DNA from: Isoetes taiwanensis
Lineage: Eukaryota > Streptophyta > Lycopodiopsida > Isoetales > Isoetaceae
DNA: 64,000 bases
Direction: 5' to 3'
Assembly: GCA_021234155.1 (NCBI GenBank)
Contig: JAJEKV010000057.1
Coordinates: 1,166,300-1,230,299 of the forward strand
In this document: one piece after another, positions 45,968 through 62,640 of the stretch
How the letters are laid out: every line of letters starts with the position of its first letter
Numbering within the stretch: position 1 is the stretch's first letter
Notes under the pieces: model-generated
Told to the model about the DNA's origin: nothing
Database searches by the model: none
What the model saw: only the letters and a program-made list of their open reading frames with translations
Translations under genes and position numbers: made by a program

Positions 45968-46015
45968 CAAACGGGAGTGCTGCAACACTCCCGTTTAATT
46001 TGCAACCATGTTATA
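45968..46015 (-). repeat. Right terminal inverted repeat and subterminal hairpin
   Basis: 45988-46015 pairs with the left terminal repeat. Immediately inside, aaacgggagtg (45968) is the inverse of cactcccgttt (45985-45995), so the end can also form a local hairpin with an 11-bp stem. Confidence 0.7.
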
Positions 46016-48562
46016 CATCAGCGTGGCACTGACATAGACCCTGGTGTTCTGTCCATCTAATTATTATTGTATTTGTTTTTTCAGATGGGCCTTTCTATTG
46101 ATGTAGACCATCCATATATAAAACAATGCATTATTAACTAACCCTTTACACTCTTATTTCAAGAAGAAACTATAAATCGGGTGTGTGCTGGTGCAAAATA
46201 CTGATTTACCCATCCATCATTCTAGTGCATGGAATATAAGTCCATGATATGGATTTATTATAGCTTGAAGAATACTCTGAAGCAATGGGTTATAGTGCCC
46301 ATGTTGTGCTAGTTCCATCATGTGATATTTTTCATGAATGAGTATTTCCTCAGGTGCATTTTTGTCTTTCTTCTCAAATTTGTCTATTGAGAAGCCACTA
46401 TTGGAAGCAACTATGAACGGACAAATGTTTGATCTTTGTAGCCTCCATTTGAGAGTGGTATCTTTGGGGATCCAAGCAAACAGGTATCTATACTAATAAA
46501 AACTGTCTGTTACAGAGCCAACCAGAGAGTTATTTCCTAATTTCTGATGTCCATCACCAGGGCATTTGGAGTGGACGTTTAAGGCAAGCTTCTTTCAGGG
46601 GGTTTTAAGGAACCGTCTTCTCACCCGTCAACACTTTCCCTCTACACGACGAAGGGGTGCAAGATCCTGGACAACTTAGGCATAGAAGTTAGGGAAGGTT
46701 ATGTTAACGGGTATAAGTTATTTATGATTATGATATGGGTAGGCTAACAAGTTAGCTAGTTGTATATTGAAACCCTTTGGAGTTAGTTAAACTAGAGAGG
46801 GGTAAAATACAAGGCACAGGTGTTATGTATGGAGGAAATTGGTAACGAAAGCATAACGATAGTTAGAACGCTATAGATTAAACCATTATTAAAGTCTTAA
46901 TATAGTTGGTGACCTTGTTGTTTAGTTGAATCTTTGAAAGATGGTTGATGTTTATCTTTTATTTAATGGCGATGGTTGCATATTGCATTATTGAGGTTAT
47001 AATAATTATTGAATCATGGTTGGACGTTTTCTTGCTACATAAAATGTGTATTATGGACTTTACTTGATTATTATTATTATATTGGCTTGAGGCTATAGTA
47101 TTAAGAATATTAACCGAGGTCATTGATTGAGTAATGGGCAAGGATATTTTGGGACCTTAGAATATACACCAAGATTAAATTCTTTACCTAAGTATGCATG
47201 TGTTATTTTCTTGAGTTCCTAGGTTTAAGTAGATCCAGCAGTCGGAATTGATGGGATCTCCAGTTACCAAGAGGTTAACTGGCCAGGCCTTGAATGGCAA
47301 TTCGACTTTGCCAGGTCGTTCTGAATGTCGAAATTACCCTAGAGACTAAGTTACATGGTTGGTTTTGCCAAAGGAAAGGAATGTGGACGCCACCTAGGCC
47401 AACTGACTACAAGTGCATTGGACATGAGCTCTTTTGGCGCTTCTTGGAGATGGGGTGGTCTCTTGCCCACGAAACTTGATCCCTATGGTAATGTCAATGT
47501 TTTGAGTCCATTGGCATATCCAATTCATAGTTCCTCAGTGGGGGAGTGCTTGTCCTTGGTCATAGCCTTTAGGAGACGACTTATGGGACAAGCTGCTTCT
47601 GAAGGGTTTTAAGGATATGTCTTCCATCTTCAAGAACATCCCTTTATGTGATCACATGGTGCAAGATTTTGGTTGCATATGACTAGGATATGGCCTCCAA
47701 AATGTAAACCACGTGACTTGCTCGATTCTTGAAGGGTTTCCATTTTGGAGATCAATTTTTTATCGTTTGCACTTGGGACATGGTCTAAAAATTGCAATTG
47801 GAAACGTGAAACACTAAGAACTGACAGGATAGACTTTGTATCTATCCTCCTCCTAATGTAGCAATTTAAAGTCGCCTACTTAATCTTGGAGGGCCGCTGG
47901 TTGATCGATTTTGGATGGTCAAGTTTGGAGAGTCAGCTCAGCTCTGTCGTGAAAACTTTTGCAACCTACAATTTTGCTGTAATATATAGTAAAATAACAG
48001 GGGGTTCCAGAGGGATTTGATATGGATGTAAAAAATAACAATTCCTAAAACCATAGCATATATCCCTAAAACAATTGAATGGGTTGTTATATAAAAAAAA
48101 AAAAAAAAAAAAAAATAGATTCATGATAAAAAATAATCACATTAGCTCATTGGGTATATTGGTCAAAGTAGTCTTATTAGGACATTGAGTTATTTTGGTA
48201 GAGATTCGAGCCCCCGTATTTCATATTATAAAATCTTATAAAATCTTAGGCAAAGCCATATAGAGGTTCGATATTCTCTCAAAACCTTAGACGAAATCGT
48301 ATTTCATATTTCAAAATCATAGGCGCCTCCAATCATAAATGACTATAAGCGAAACGAGAGGTGCTCACATGCCCCAACATACGATCTGGGTCGTAGGATC
48401 GACGAATCTGACGACTGTGGTAGTCCAAGGTGCACCTTGTTTAGAATATGTGATTTGCTAATGAATGGCTATGGTTATGTCATTTTATGGTCTGAAAAAT
48501 ACAATGGGTATGGCTGATTTTGAGAAAAGTTTTAAATGGCAATATCCCATGGATTTCTAGAT
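46016..48562. other. Intergenic stretch, no supported gene
   Basis: No convincing coding region. Two stretches resemble each other loosely (46590-46680 and 47590-47680, sharing gggttttaagga, gtcttc and ggtgcaagat), perhaps old retroelement debris. A run of about 24 A at 48092-48115 may mark the end of a retroposed sequence. Confidence 0.45.
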
Positions 48563-49795
48563 CTTGTCATAAGTTTTAAGGACTGAAAATAGCTTTACCT
48601 TGGTTATAGTGATTCCCTCGCGGTGAATACTCTCCCGCGAAATCACAGACCCTCCAAGAGCGGGATCCATTCCGGAGGTCCCATTTTCCGTGCCTGACAG
48701 CATCAGGTACTTTTTGAGCAATCCCAGTCGTCGACTTGGTGCGATGATCCTGGCCATCCAAAACATCCTTTCCAGCAAAATCACAAGGGAGTGATACTTC
48801 CAGAAGGAATCACTGCCCAAAATATACTGCCGAAAGTATCCAATAAAAATTCGACTTTTCTACCTATTGTGGCGTCCATGTTCTTCTGGGAGGTTTTGAT
48901 AGAGCTTCTGTGCGACATCTCAAGCTTCAATGGCAACCTCTCAAGCTTCAATGGTGACCGCTATATAGTAGGTTGCATCTCAAGCATCAATCTGAGCCCC
49001 TAGTATGGTTTGGTTTAGTGAGATCCGACGAAAAATGGGTCGGGCTCCTTGCTGTGATAGAATGGGTTTGAAGGGGCCATGGATATCGGAAGATGATCAA
49101 AAAATGGTTGCTTATATTCAGCGCCATGGACATGGATGCCCAAAAATGCGGGTAAATTTTTAGGCTAAAAACATCAATCTGTAAACTTATTGCTAGATTT
49201 GGAGCAGTATTGCTTATTTTTTCTTTCATTTTTTCTCCGCAGGTCTTTTGAGATGTGGAAAAAATTGTAGACTCCGGTGGTTTGTTTTTGTTCAGATGGT
49301 CCGCCCTAGCTGCACATTTGCCAGGCCGGACTGATAACGAGATAAAAAATCACTGGAACACCCATCTGAAGAAAAGATTAGTCCAAATGGGGATTGATCC
49401 AGTAACACACTCGTCGATGGTATTTCGTCTGGTGGAATCTGCCACTGGTGATTCCACAGGGGTGAATGCTAGAATACGTGATTCCATCTGGCGGTATCAA
49501 GGCAATGTGATTCGGTCGCGTGGAATAAAGGGGTAGTGATTTCATTCGGTGGTATTCTGCGGTTGTGATTCTGTAGGGAGGTATAAAACAGCCGGCCAAG
49601 ATGGACCCTGTAGACGGACGACTGGGATCCATCAGAGGGTACACCTGATGCTGTCAGGTACGGAAAAAGGGACCTCCCGAACGAATCCCGTACCCAGAAG
49701 GTCTGTGATTTCGCGGGAGAGTATTCGCCGCAACGGAATCACCATAACTAAGGTAAAGCTATTTTCACCCAATTTTAAGACTTACCAATCTTCCA
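48563..49795. mobile_element. Pack-type element with long inverted repeats around MYB exons
   Basis: About 270 bp at 48563-48835 and at 49525-49795 are inverted copies. The minus strand of the left arm and the plus strand of the right arm both read cgacgactggga, cctgatgctgtcagg, tctgtgatttcgcgggagag and ggtaaagctattttca. Identity is roughly 80 percent by eye. MYB gene pieces lie between the arms, the layout expected of a transposon that captured host DNA (Pack-MULE or similar). No transposase is present, and target-site duplications were not identified. Confidence 0.65.
49034..49440 (+). pseudogene. R2R3-MYB fragment, internally deleted
   Basis: Exon 1 (49034-49150) encodes [16 protein letters not shown] and [14 protein letters not shown], then gtaaat. 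The usual SWRALPK motif of repeat R2 is reduced to CPK. Exon 2 (about 49244-49285) keeps only [12 protein letters not shown]. All of the intervening NYLRPDIKRG...LGN part and most of intron 2 are missing. Exon 3 (from 49296) gives [20 protein letters not shown] and then [17 protein letters not shown], the end of R3. R2R3-MYB proteins are DNA-binding transcription factors; without half of each repeat this one cannot bind normally. It reads into the right inverted repeat and has no C-terminal domain. Confidence 0.85.
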
Positions 49796-50490
49796 TAAAC
49801 AAAAGATTTTTACAGGGGTACTTTTACCTTTGAATTCTTAAAAATTAATTTAAAAGAAACAAAATTCTTCCCAATGATATGTTTATGTCTATTTTAGTCA
49901 AGTTTGCTACCTTTTAGTAACATCTAGTGTTCACACTAACAATTAGCAATAAAGCTTGCTCAATTCCACAAATTTGGTTCAATTTTGGTATATCTAAGGT
50001 TTTCTAACTATTATTTTAACTTGATTGTAAATTGGCGATTATGATTAAAAGAGGGGGAAACTAAAATTCTACCATAGCTTGGGTAATGACAGCCCCAAGC
50101 CAACAAAATATCATGGGCCTAAACTTATGTCTCGAATGCCACTATAGTTTTCTGTATTTATTAAGAAACCCTTATAAGCTAATTTGTCATAAAGAGCCCA
50201 TATCACAGTCCAGATGCTGATTGTTAGCACAGTCTAGATACTCATTGTTGACCTAAATACCTCTATATCTTTAAGGAATTTCTAGAATACCCTTTGCTTC
50301 CTTCATGGACATAGATATTTAAGCCTATATTAACATCTTTGAAAAAAGGGATGCTTGATTGAATCGATTTGGAGAAGTATATGATAAATACTTAATGTTA
50401 ACAGAGTGGAAATTCTACTAAGGGTAGTTGGGACCTTTTTTTCTCCTAAAGGGAATTGGGAACTACTGCAATATTAGTAAACCCTTCCTC
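49796..50490. other. Intergenic stretch 3' of FAH
   Basis: AT-rich with no gene. It should contain the FAH 3' UTR and polyadenylation region on the minus strand. Confidence 0.5.
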
Positions 50491-57599
<7,109 letters not shown>

Positions 57600-57857
57600 G
57601 GCAGCGATGCATGAAATGAAATGAAATCCAGCTTAATAGATTTTTGATGCAGCAACGTGCTGTTGACCGGTTGGTGTCTAAAGTTTAAAGTGTCCTGTTA
57701 AGCGACCGTGCTATTATTAAGATCATATCATTCACCGTGTGTGAACCCGACTACTTAAGTGTCCGGATTTTCTGCATCTTCGATAGATGGAAAGAATAGT
57801 TAGGCTATTTAAATCATACAAATAAGCTATATCCTCAACGTGTCATGACTTAATGTA

Positions 57858-58036
57858 TGGGTGCAAGGTAATTGGGACCGCATTCCGGCGTGGACCGGTG
57901 GGGTCCCGCGACCGGCTAACGGTGCAAGGTAATTGGGACCGCATTCCGGCGTGGACCGGTGGGGTCCCGCGACCGGCGTTAGCCGGGAGCGGGTCACCGG
58001 TCCCGCCAGAATGCGGGACCAATTTCCTTGCACCCA
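57858..58036. mobile_element. 179-bp foldback MITE with internal duplication
   Basis: The left end tgggtgcaaggtaattggga is mirrored by the right end (aatttccttgcaccca). Inverted pairing extends about 45 bp through cgcattccggcg and ggaccggt. The left arm is present twice in tandem (60-61 bp period: ggtgcaaggtaattgggacc at 57860 and 57921). Very GC-rich compared with its surroundings. It lies 260 bp upstream of the FAH start and 60 bp from the ATG at 58099. Confidence 0.8.
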
Positions 58037-58098
58037 CAATATAGTACTTGGGGAGCCATTTTTTCCCCTGCTTTTTTGTTTTCCAGTCCGCCTTTCAG

Positions 58099-58158
58099 TG
58101 ATGGCGAAGAAGGCCAAAGTAACGATGGAGCAAATTGAGCGCAATGAAGGCAGCATCC
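58099..58158 (+). CDS. Possible first exon, divergent from FAH
   Basis: The ATG at 58099 encodes MAKKAKVTMEQIERNEGSIP and is followed by GTAAAT, a plausible donor. Beyond it the frame stays open to 58436, but the composition becomes random. It could be the start of a small basic protein sharing a promoter region with FAH. No family recognised and no second exon found. Confidence 0.25.
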
Positions 58159-58436
58159 CTGTAAATCACCTAATTATGAAGCTTTCGTTTGTATTTCAGT
58201 GGTTTTTTAGTTTAGACTTTTCTAAAACTTATATATTTGCTTGTCTTTGTAGGGATTCTCGCGACAAAGCGCCTATCATGTCGGAATCGATGGATCGTGG
58301 GTCGCTAGGTTTCAAGCTATGGCCCACCGGGGTTCAAGCTTTGCTAAAGCTTGTTTTTACTTCTGGCAAATATTCTTCTTTTGCAAAGCCATACAAGCAG
58401 TATTTCTTTGTTTTTGCATGCAAGCCAGACAAGTAG

Positions 58437-59122
58437 TATTCCTCTGTTTTTTTTAATGCCATGCAAGCCATGGATTTGATCTTAAGATCTGCCTGGCATC
58501 GACCGAATTTGGATTCAGCATCAACCGCTACAAAGGGGATGGTTCAATCTGTTAATTAGGCTCCAATTTTTCTTCCTTAGCTCCAAGGCTTTCTCCCGCA
58601 ATCTACAGCGCTTGCATTGTGTCCATGTTTAAGCATAGCTCCACTCCGCTTCTTCCCTTTCTTCTCTAGTCGGTCCTGTCTAAAGAAACAGAGTATCTGT
58701 TAACAGAGCTATTAACCGGCTGGAAACTGGAGATGCAGAATGGTAGACCCAAATACCATTCTGCAATAGAGGAATGCCACGTGGCACGTCTATATTAACA
58801 TGCAACAAAAAATGGCGACCCAAGTACTATATTGTTACGGATAATGTTGACGTAAAAAAAACACTTAGGAGGCATTTTGCCGCGTCCACCACTAGCGGGT
58901 GCCACGTGGCATTGTTTCAAACCAAGAAACTTAACAGAAAAAAATTTGCTGCGATGAGCTTCTACTCCGTCGGCTTGGAGCTTCTACTGCAGCATTTTAC
59001 TCTGCATTCTGGCATATTTACCATCATTCAGGAGCATTTACCTAGTATTCCGGATCATTTACTCATCATTCCGATTGTTTTCACTCCTGGCAGAATGCTT
59101 CCTAAGTGTTTCCACGTTACAA
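58437..59122. other. Intergenic stretch, no supported gene
   Basis: Two similar phrases, gccacgtggcacgt (58768) and gtgccacgtggcatt (58900), contain the CACGTG-type G-box core. Otherwise nothing distinct. Confidence 0.5.
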
Positions 59123-59243
59123 GAGTGGCAATCTACTTGCCATCCCTGGGATGTCAACAGGGCTCCGCACGAATCAACAGGGCTTCGCGCTTCGCGCGTC
59201 GCCCTGTTTCCATCCCAGAGATGGCAAGTAGATTGCCATTCCT
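59123..59243. mobile_element. 121-bp foldback element
   Basis: gtggcaatctacttgccat at the left is the reverse complement of atggcaagtagattgccat at the right. Pairing continues through ctgggatg and aacagggc, giving arms of about 40 bp around a short CGCG-rich centre (cttcgcgcttcgcgcg). Non-coding; a very short MITE or solo foldback. Confidence 0.8.
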
Positions 59244-60429
59244 GTATGCGTAAACCACTAGGGCTAGTGTTGGGTTGGTTATTATGGTGTATATTTTTGG
59301 GTTGCACAAAAGGAAAATTTGGGAGAGGTGAGTTGATAGAATATTATCTAGATATTCTAATTCAATGGATGAGATTAGAAATTTCTTTGTATTAAACGAT
59401 TGAGGTCGAAATTTATTCTGTCTTACGTGAAGTTATTGGGTGTTTGGATGCCGTTGGTTGTCGTGATACACTGTTAGAATGCCATCCGACCGTCCATTGT
59501 GAAGGTCGTCTTAGGGCTACTGCATTGCAGATTTAGATCTCTTCATTTCTAAGGAATATGTTTCCTCTAACGGTGACTGGTTCATGTAAGGTATAGATTC
59601 CAAATTCCAAACTTTAAATAACATAGCAATTTTGTGGCCAGATTTCACTGAAGTTGATAAACAATTTACCTCTGTTTTTTGGGTTGCCCCTAAGGGGGCA
59701 AACCCTTGTTCATGTGGGTTTTTAGCATATTCCAGGTATATGCCAGTAAATGCCCAGATATGTCGAAAATCGATCCAAACCCAGTGTTGCCTGTAAACTA
59801 TCGGTCGCCCCTATTGCTAGGCAGTCGCTCTGGAAACTGTCTATAAACTGTAGTGTTTTCTTTGAATCTAAAAGAATTCTGCACACCGATACAAAAGCCC
59901 AAATTCGACGCAAGCCTTTTCCGGAATTCACAAATCCGGTTAGGTATGAGTACTTCCAGTTGAAAAGATCCCCGCAATTGGACAGTTTGTGTCATCATGC
60001 ACAAGATTATAGAATAAAGATTGCTACCGAACTGGCTATGGCAGCATGAACTGGTTTCTGTACAAGATTTCTTTGATTGTTTGTTTCCTCTTCAGCTCCC
60101 TCCTCAATATAATAACGCTTGGTCGACCATCGATATATACAAGTGCGCCACATAAAACATGTTCTCCGCGATGTTTCTGCTCACTCCAAGAATCCGCATT
60201 CAATGTCATGGCATAAGTAGACATACTAGGCATAAAAAGAAGTAAGTTTAGCATTCAATGTCATGGCATAAAGTAGACATACTAAGCATAAAAGAATTAA
60301 TGTGGACAATGCATGACTATCCTGGGTAATGGTATCTTCTTGTTCTTTTTATTTACTTTGAGGGCATTTTTTATGTGAAAACGGCATCGATAATACAAAT
60401 TCTTTTTATATTTATAGGTCTACTTAAGG
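59244..60429. other. Intergenic stretch with dispersed repeat copy
   Basis: Apart from the dispersed repeat at 59686-59842, I see only a local direct duplication (tagcattcaatgtcatggcataa at 60250 resembling 60197-60220). No gene supported. Confidence 0.5.
59686..59842 (+). repeat. Dispersed repeat, copy 2
   Basis: Partner of 37288-37440 in the same orientation, 22 kb away. Shared phrases in order include gggggcaaaccc, catgt, catattc, gtatatgcc and tccaaaccc, then gttgcctgta. Confidence 0.6.
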
Positions 60430-61860
60430 TCAATATGCTTGCGTACGTTGTGGTGACCAATCACATCAAGATACTCTGGTTCATTGAAGAAACCTGTATA
60501 CGAGGGCCATGAAAGATTTTTACCAATGGATCATCCATTACGTAGGGGAGCCCTAGCAAAAATAGATACTCCAAAGTGCATGACCACAAGAGATTGGCTC
60601 AATGAATGGGAACGTGAAGAAGACAAGGCATGGAAAGAGGTTGAACATGCAAGCGATGTTTATGAAGTTCCTAATGACATCATTGTCACTCCTGCAAATG
60701 GCATAAAATGATTATCTATACTATTTGAGTTACCATACTGGCGGGAGTTGAAGTATGCGACTTTATTGGATCCAATGCATATCATGAAAAATATTTCAAA
60801 TTCTGTATGGCAGCATATCATGGGAGAGAAAGATAGTGTTGCTTCTCGGTAAGATTGTTTATTATTAGAGCCCCGTCGTAATGCAAGTATAAAGAATCCA
60901 AAATCTTATCCGCCATGGGTTTTGACTAAAAAGAACTTGGATATGTGCAAGAGTCTATTAAAGAAGTGAAGATGCCAACGGGGTACTGCTTCTCATTTAA
61001 AAGGAGGGCAATAAGTTAGCCGGATTAAAGTCCCATGACTACCACAAGCTGTTAACAGTAAGCTACTATAATATGAGTATGTATGTCATATAGTTTATTG
61101 ACCTCTGCTTTTTTAATTATTGTTTTTCTTTGTCCTTGTCATATTGTAGGATATTTTACCTATGGTTCTACCTGATAGGCTGGCTGCCTTCTAAAGTTTG
61201 CGAGCCTATTTCAAATTGGCCAAGCTATGTAAGTAAGTTCATTTACAAACTTTGATTATGTAGGTGTGATTATAGATACAAGTATATTGAAGGATGTCAG
61301 ATGGATATCATTAAAGGAGATTGACAGAAAAGACCTTTGACAAATGAAGGAGCTATCCGTTGAAGTTCTCTACCTATTTGAGAAAATGTTCCCAACAAGT
61401 TTCTTTGATATACAGGTGCACCTTTCCTTGTTTCAAACAGTTTTTTATATGTCTGATCATTATAGCAAGTGTTTCTCACAAATTTATTTATAATAGGTAC
61501 ATTTGCTCGTATATCTAGTTGAGGACATTGATTGGGTAGGGCCCGTCTCCTATCGTTGAATGTTTTTTCTTGAGCGATTCATGAAAGTCCTTAAGGACTT
61601 TGTGACGCAATTTGCTAAGCCTGAAGGGAGCATGTCTAAAGGATGGGTTGCCGAGGATTGCAAGTTTGCCATATCAACATATCTTAACAAAGTTGATAAG
61701 GAAGCAGTGTTGTTTCTACAACATGAACAAAGCTTGGATGTGCCAAGCCTCAAATTTTCCTATTTTCGACGTAGGGGCACGACGAGGAAATGGTGTGGTT
61801 CCCCACTTCAGCCACTCTAGCGAGCTCGGAATGCTATTTCGACTTCGGACATGAGTTCAA
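60430..61860 (+). pseudogene. CACTA (En/Spm) transposase remnant
   Basis: 60484-60540 encodes KKPVYEGHERFLPMDHPLRR, the conserved GHRRFLPxDHPxR region of TNP2-type transposases. ATLLDPMHIMKNISNSVWQH (60758-60817) matches their DxMHIxKNV motif. EVLYLFEKMFPTSFFDIQ (61370-61415) and VHLLVYLVEDIDWVGPVSYR (61498-61557), then FFLERFMKVLKDFV (61563), match the DUF4218 domain that follows TNP2. Several stops (for example TGA at 61558 where the family has Trp) and lost segments make it inactive. No CACTA termini found in the window. Confidence 0.82.
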
Positions 61861-62281
61861 AACATCCAACTTACTCTATAAAGGACCAACTTCCATGACC
61901 AACAGAGCTAATCTCTACTCGGTATGAGCAACTTGTGGACCTCTCATGTAATGCATGCCTTGCTAGTGCGCTAATCTAAACATAGCATGTACTAGGCAAG
62001 CCAGGCATTTGATCGATTCTCTACTCCCTAAAATCGTGTTCAGGGTGACTCTGGCCGTCTGGATGCAAGCACGAAGCCAAACTGTCATGTCGTGGCTTCT
62101 AGCATGTCCGACCCCACAATATCTAGCTTGTTATGAGCCTTTGCAACGACACAAGTTTGGAACCAATGCCTAGGAAGGGGTTCTCTCTTCTCTCTCTTCG
62201 GTCTCTCTGCACGTAAGCTCTCAACCATTTCAGAGGCAAAAAAGGCTGCCAAAACCTAAACCTAAACCAAAACCTAAAACC

Positions 62282-62640
62282 ATGCTTGTGCAAGATGAAG
62301 TGTCATGGGCTGCCATAATTTCAGCATATGCCCAGCATGGTAATGCAGACAAGGTGCTTAAAGTGCTGCAAAAAATGCAAGAGAGAAAGATGGTTATTAG
62401 CCACATAACTATTTGCAGCATTCTTTTAGCTTGTCGCAATGCTGGCTTCATTCAGGAAGCTTGCTATTGCTTTATTTCATTCAATGAAAATCAGGATGTT
62501 GCATCTACGAATGAAACTTATAATGGCATGATTGGTCTTCTTGGACACACCGAGTGGCTTGATAAGGCAGAAAGTTTGCTTAACAATATGCCATATTAAC
62601 CTATTATTGTCTCATGGTCGTCCTTTGGTTCTTGTTGCAA
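62282..62640 (+). pseudogene. PLS-type PPR protein fragment
   Basis: Repeats in order: VSWAAIISAYAQHGNADKVL (about 62303), HITICSILLACRNAGFIQEA (about 62400) and TYNGMIGLLGHTEWLDKAES (about 62515), then a stop where the family continues. PIIVSW in the next bases (after 62600) shows the reading went on before mutation. PLS-class PPR proteins guide organelle RNA editing. The N-terminal targeting region and the E/DYW end are absent. Confidence 0.78.

Larger units (their letters stand above)
37676..46015. mobile_element. 8.3 kb DNA transposon with DUF7869-like and ParB-methyltransferase genes
   Basis: The left end (37676-37703) and the reverse complement of the right end (46015-45988) match at 23 of 28 positions, sharing TTGC..ATTAAACGGGAG. 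An AAAGATTCC word follows on the inner side of both. The right subterminal region also folds on itself (aaacgggagtg-ctgcaa-cactcccgttt, 45968-45995). Between the ends lie two divergent genes about 195 bp apart. The left gene resembles DUF7869 proteins and the right one joins ParB-like and DNA methyltransferase domains. No obvious target-site duplication. Transposition by the left protein is an inference from family context. Confidence 0.75.

Noticed and set aside
37676-46015. Bacterial or phage contamination carrying ParB and a methyltransferase
   Set aside because: The gene has GT-AG introns, a nuclear localisation signal and terminal repeats embedded in plant DNA with plant genes on both sides.
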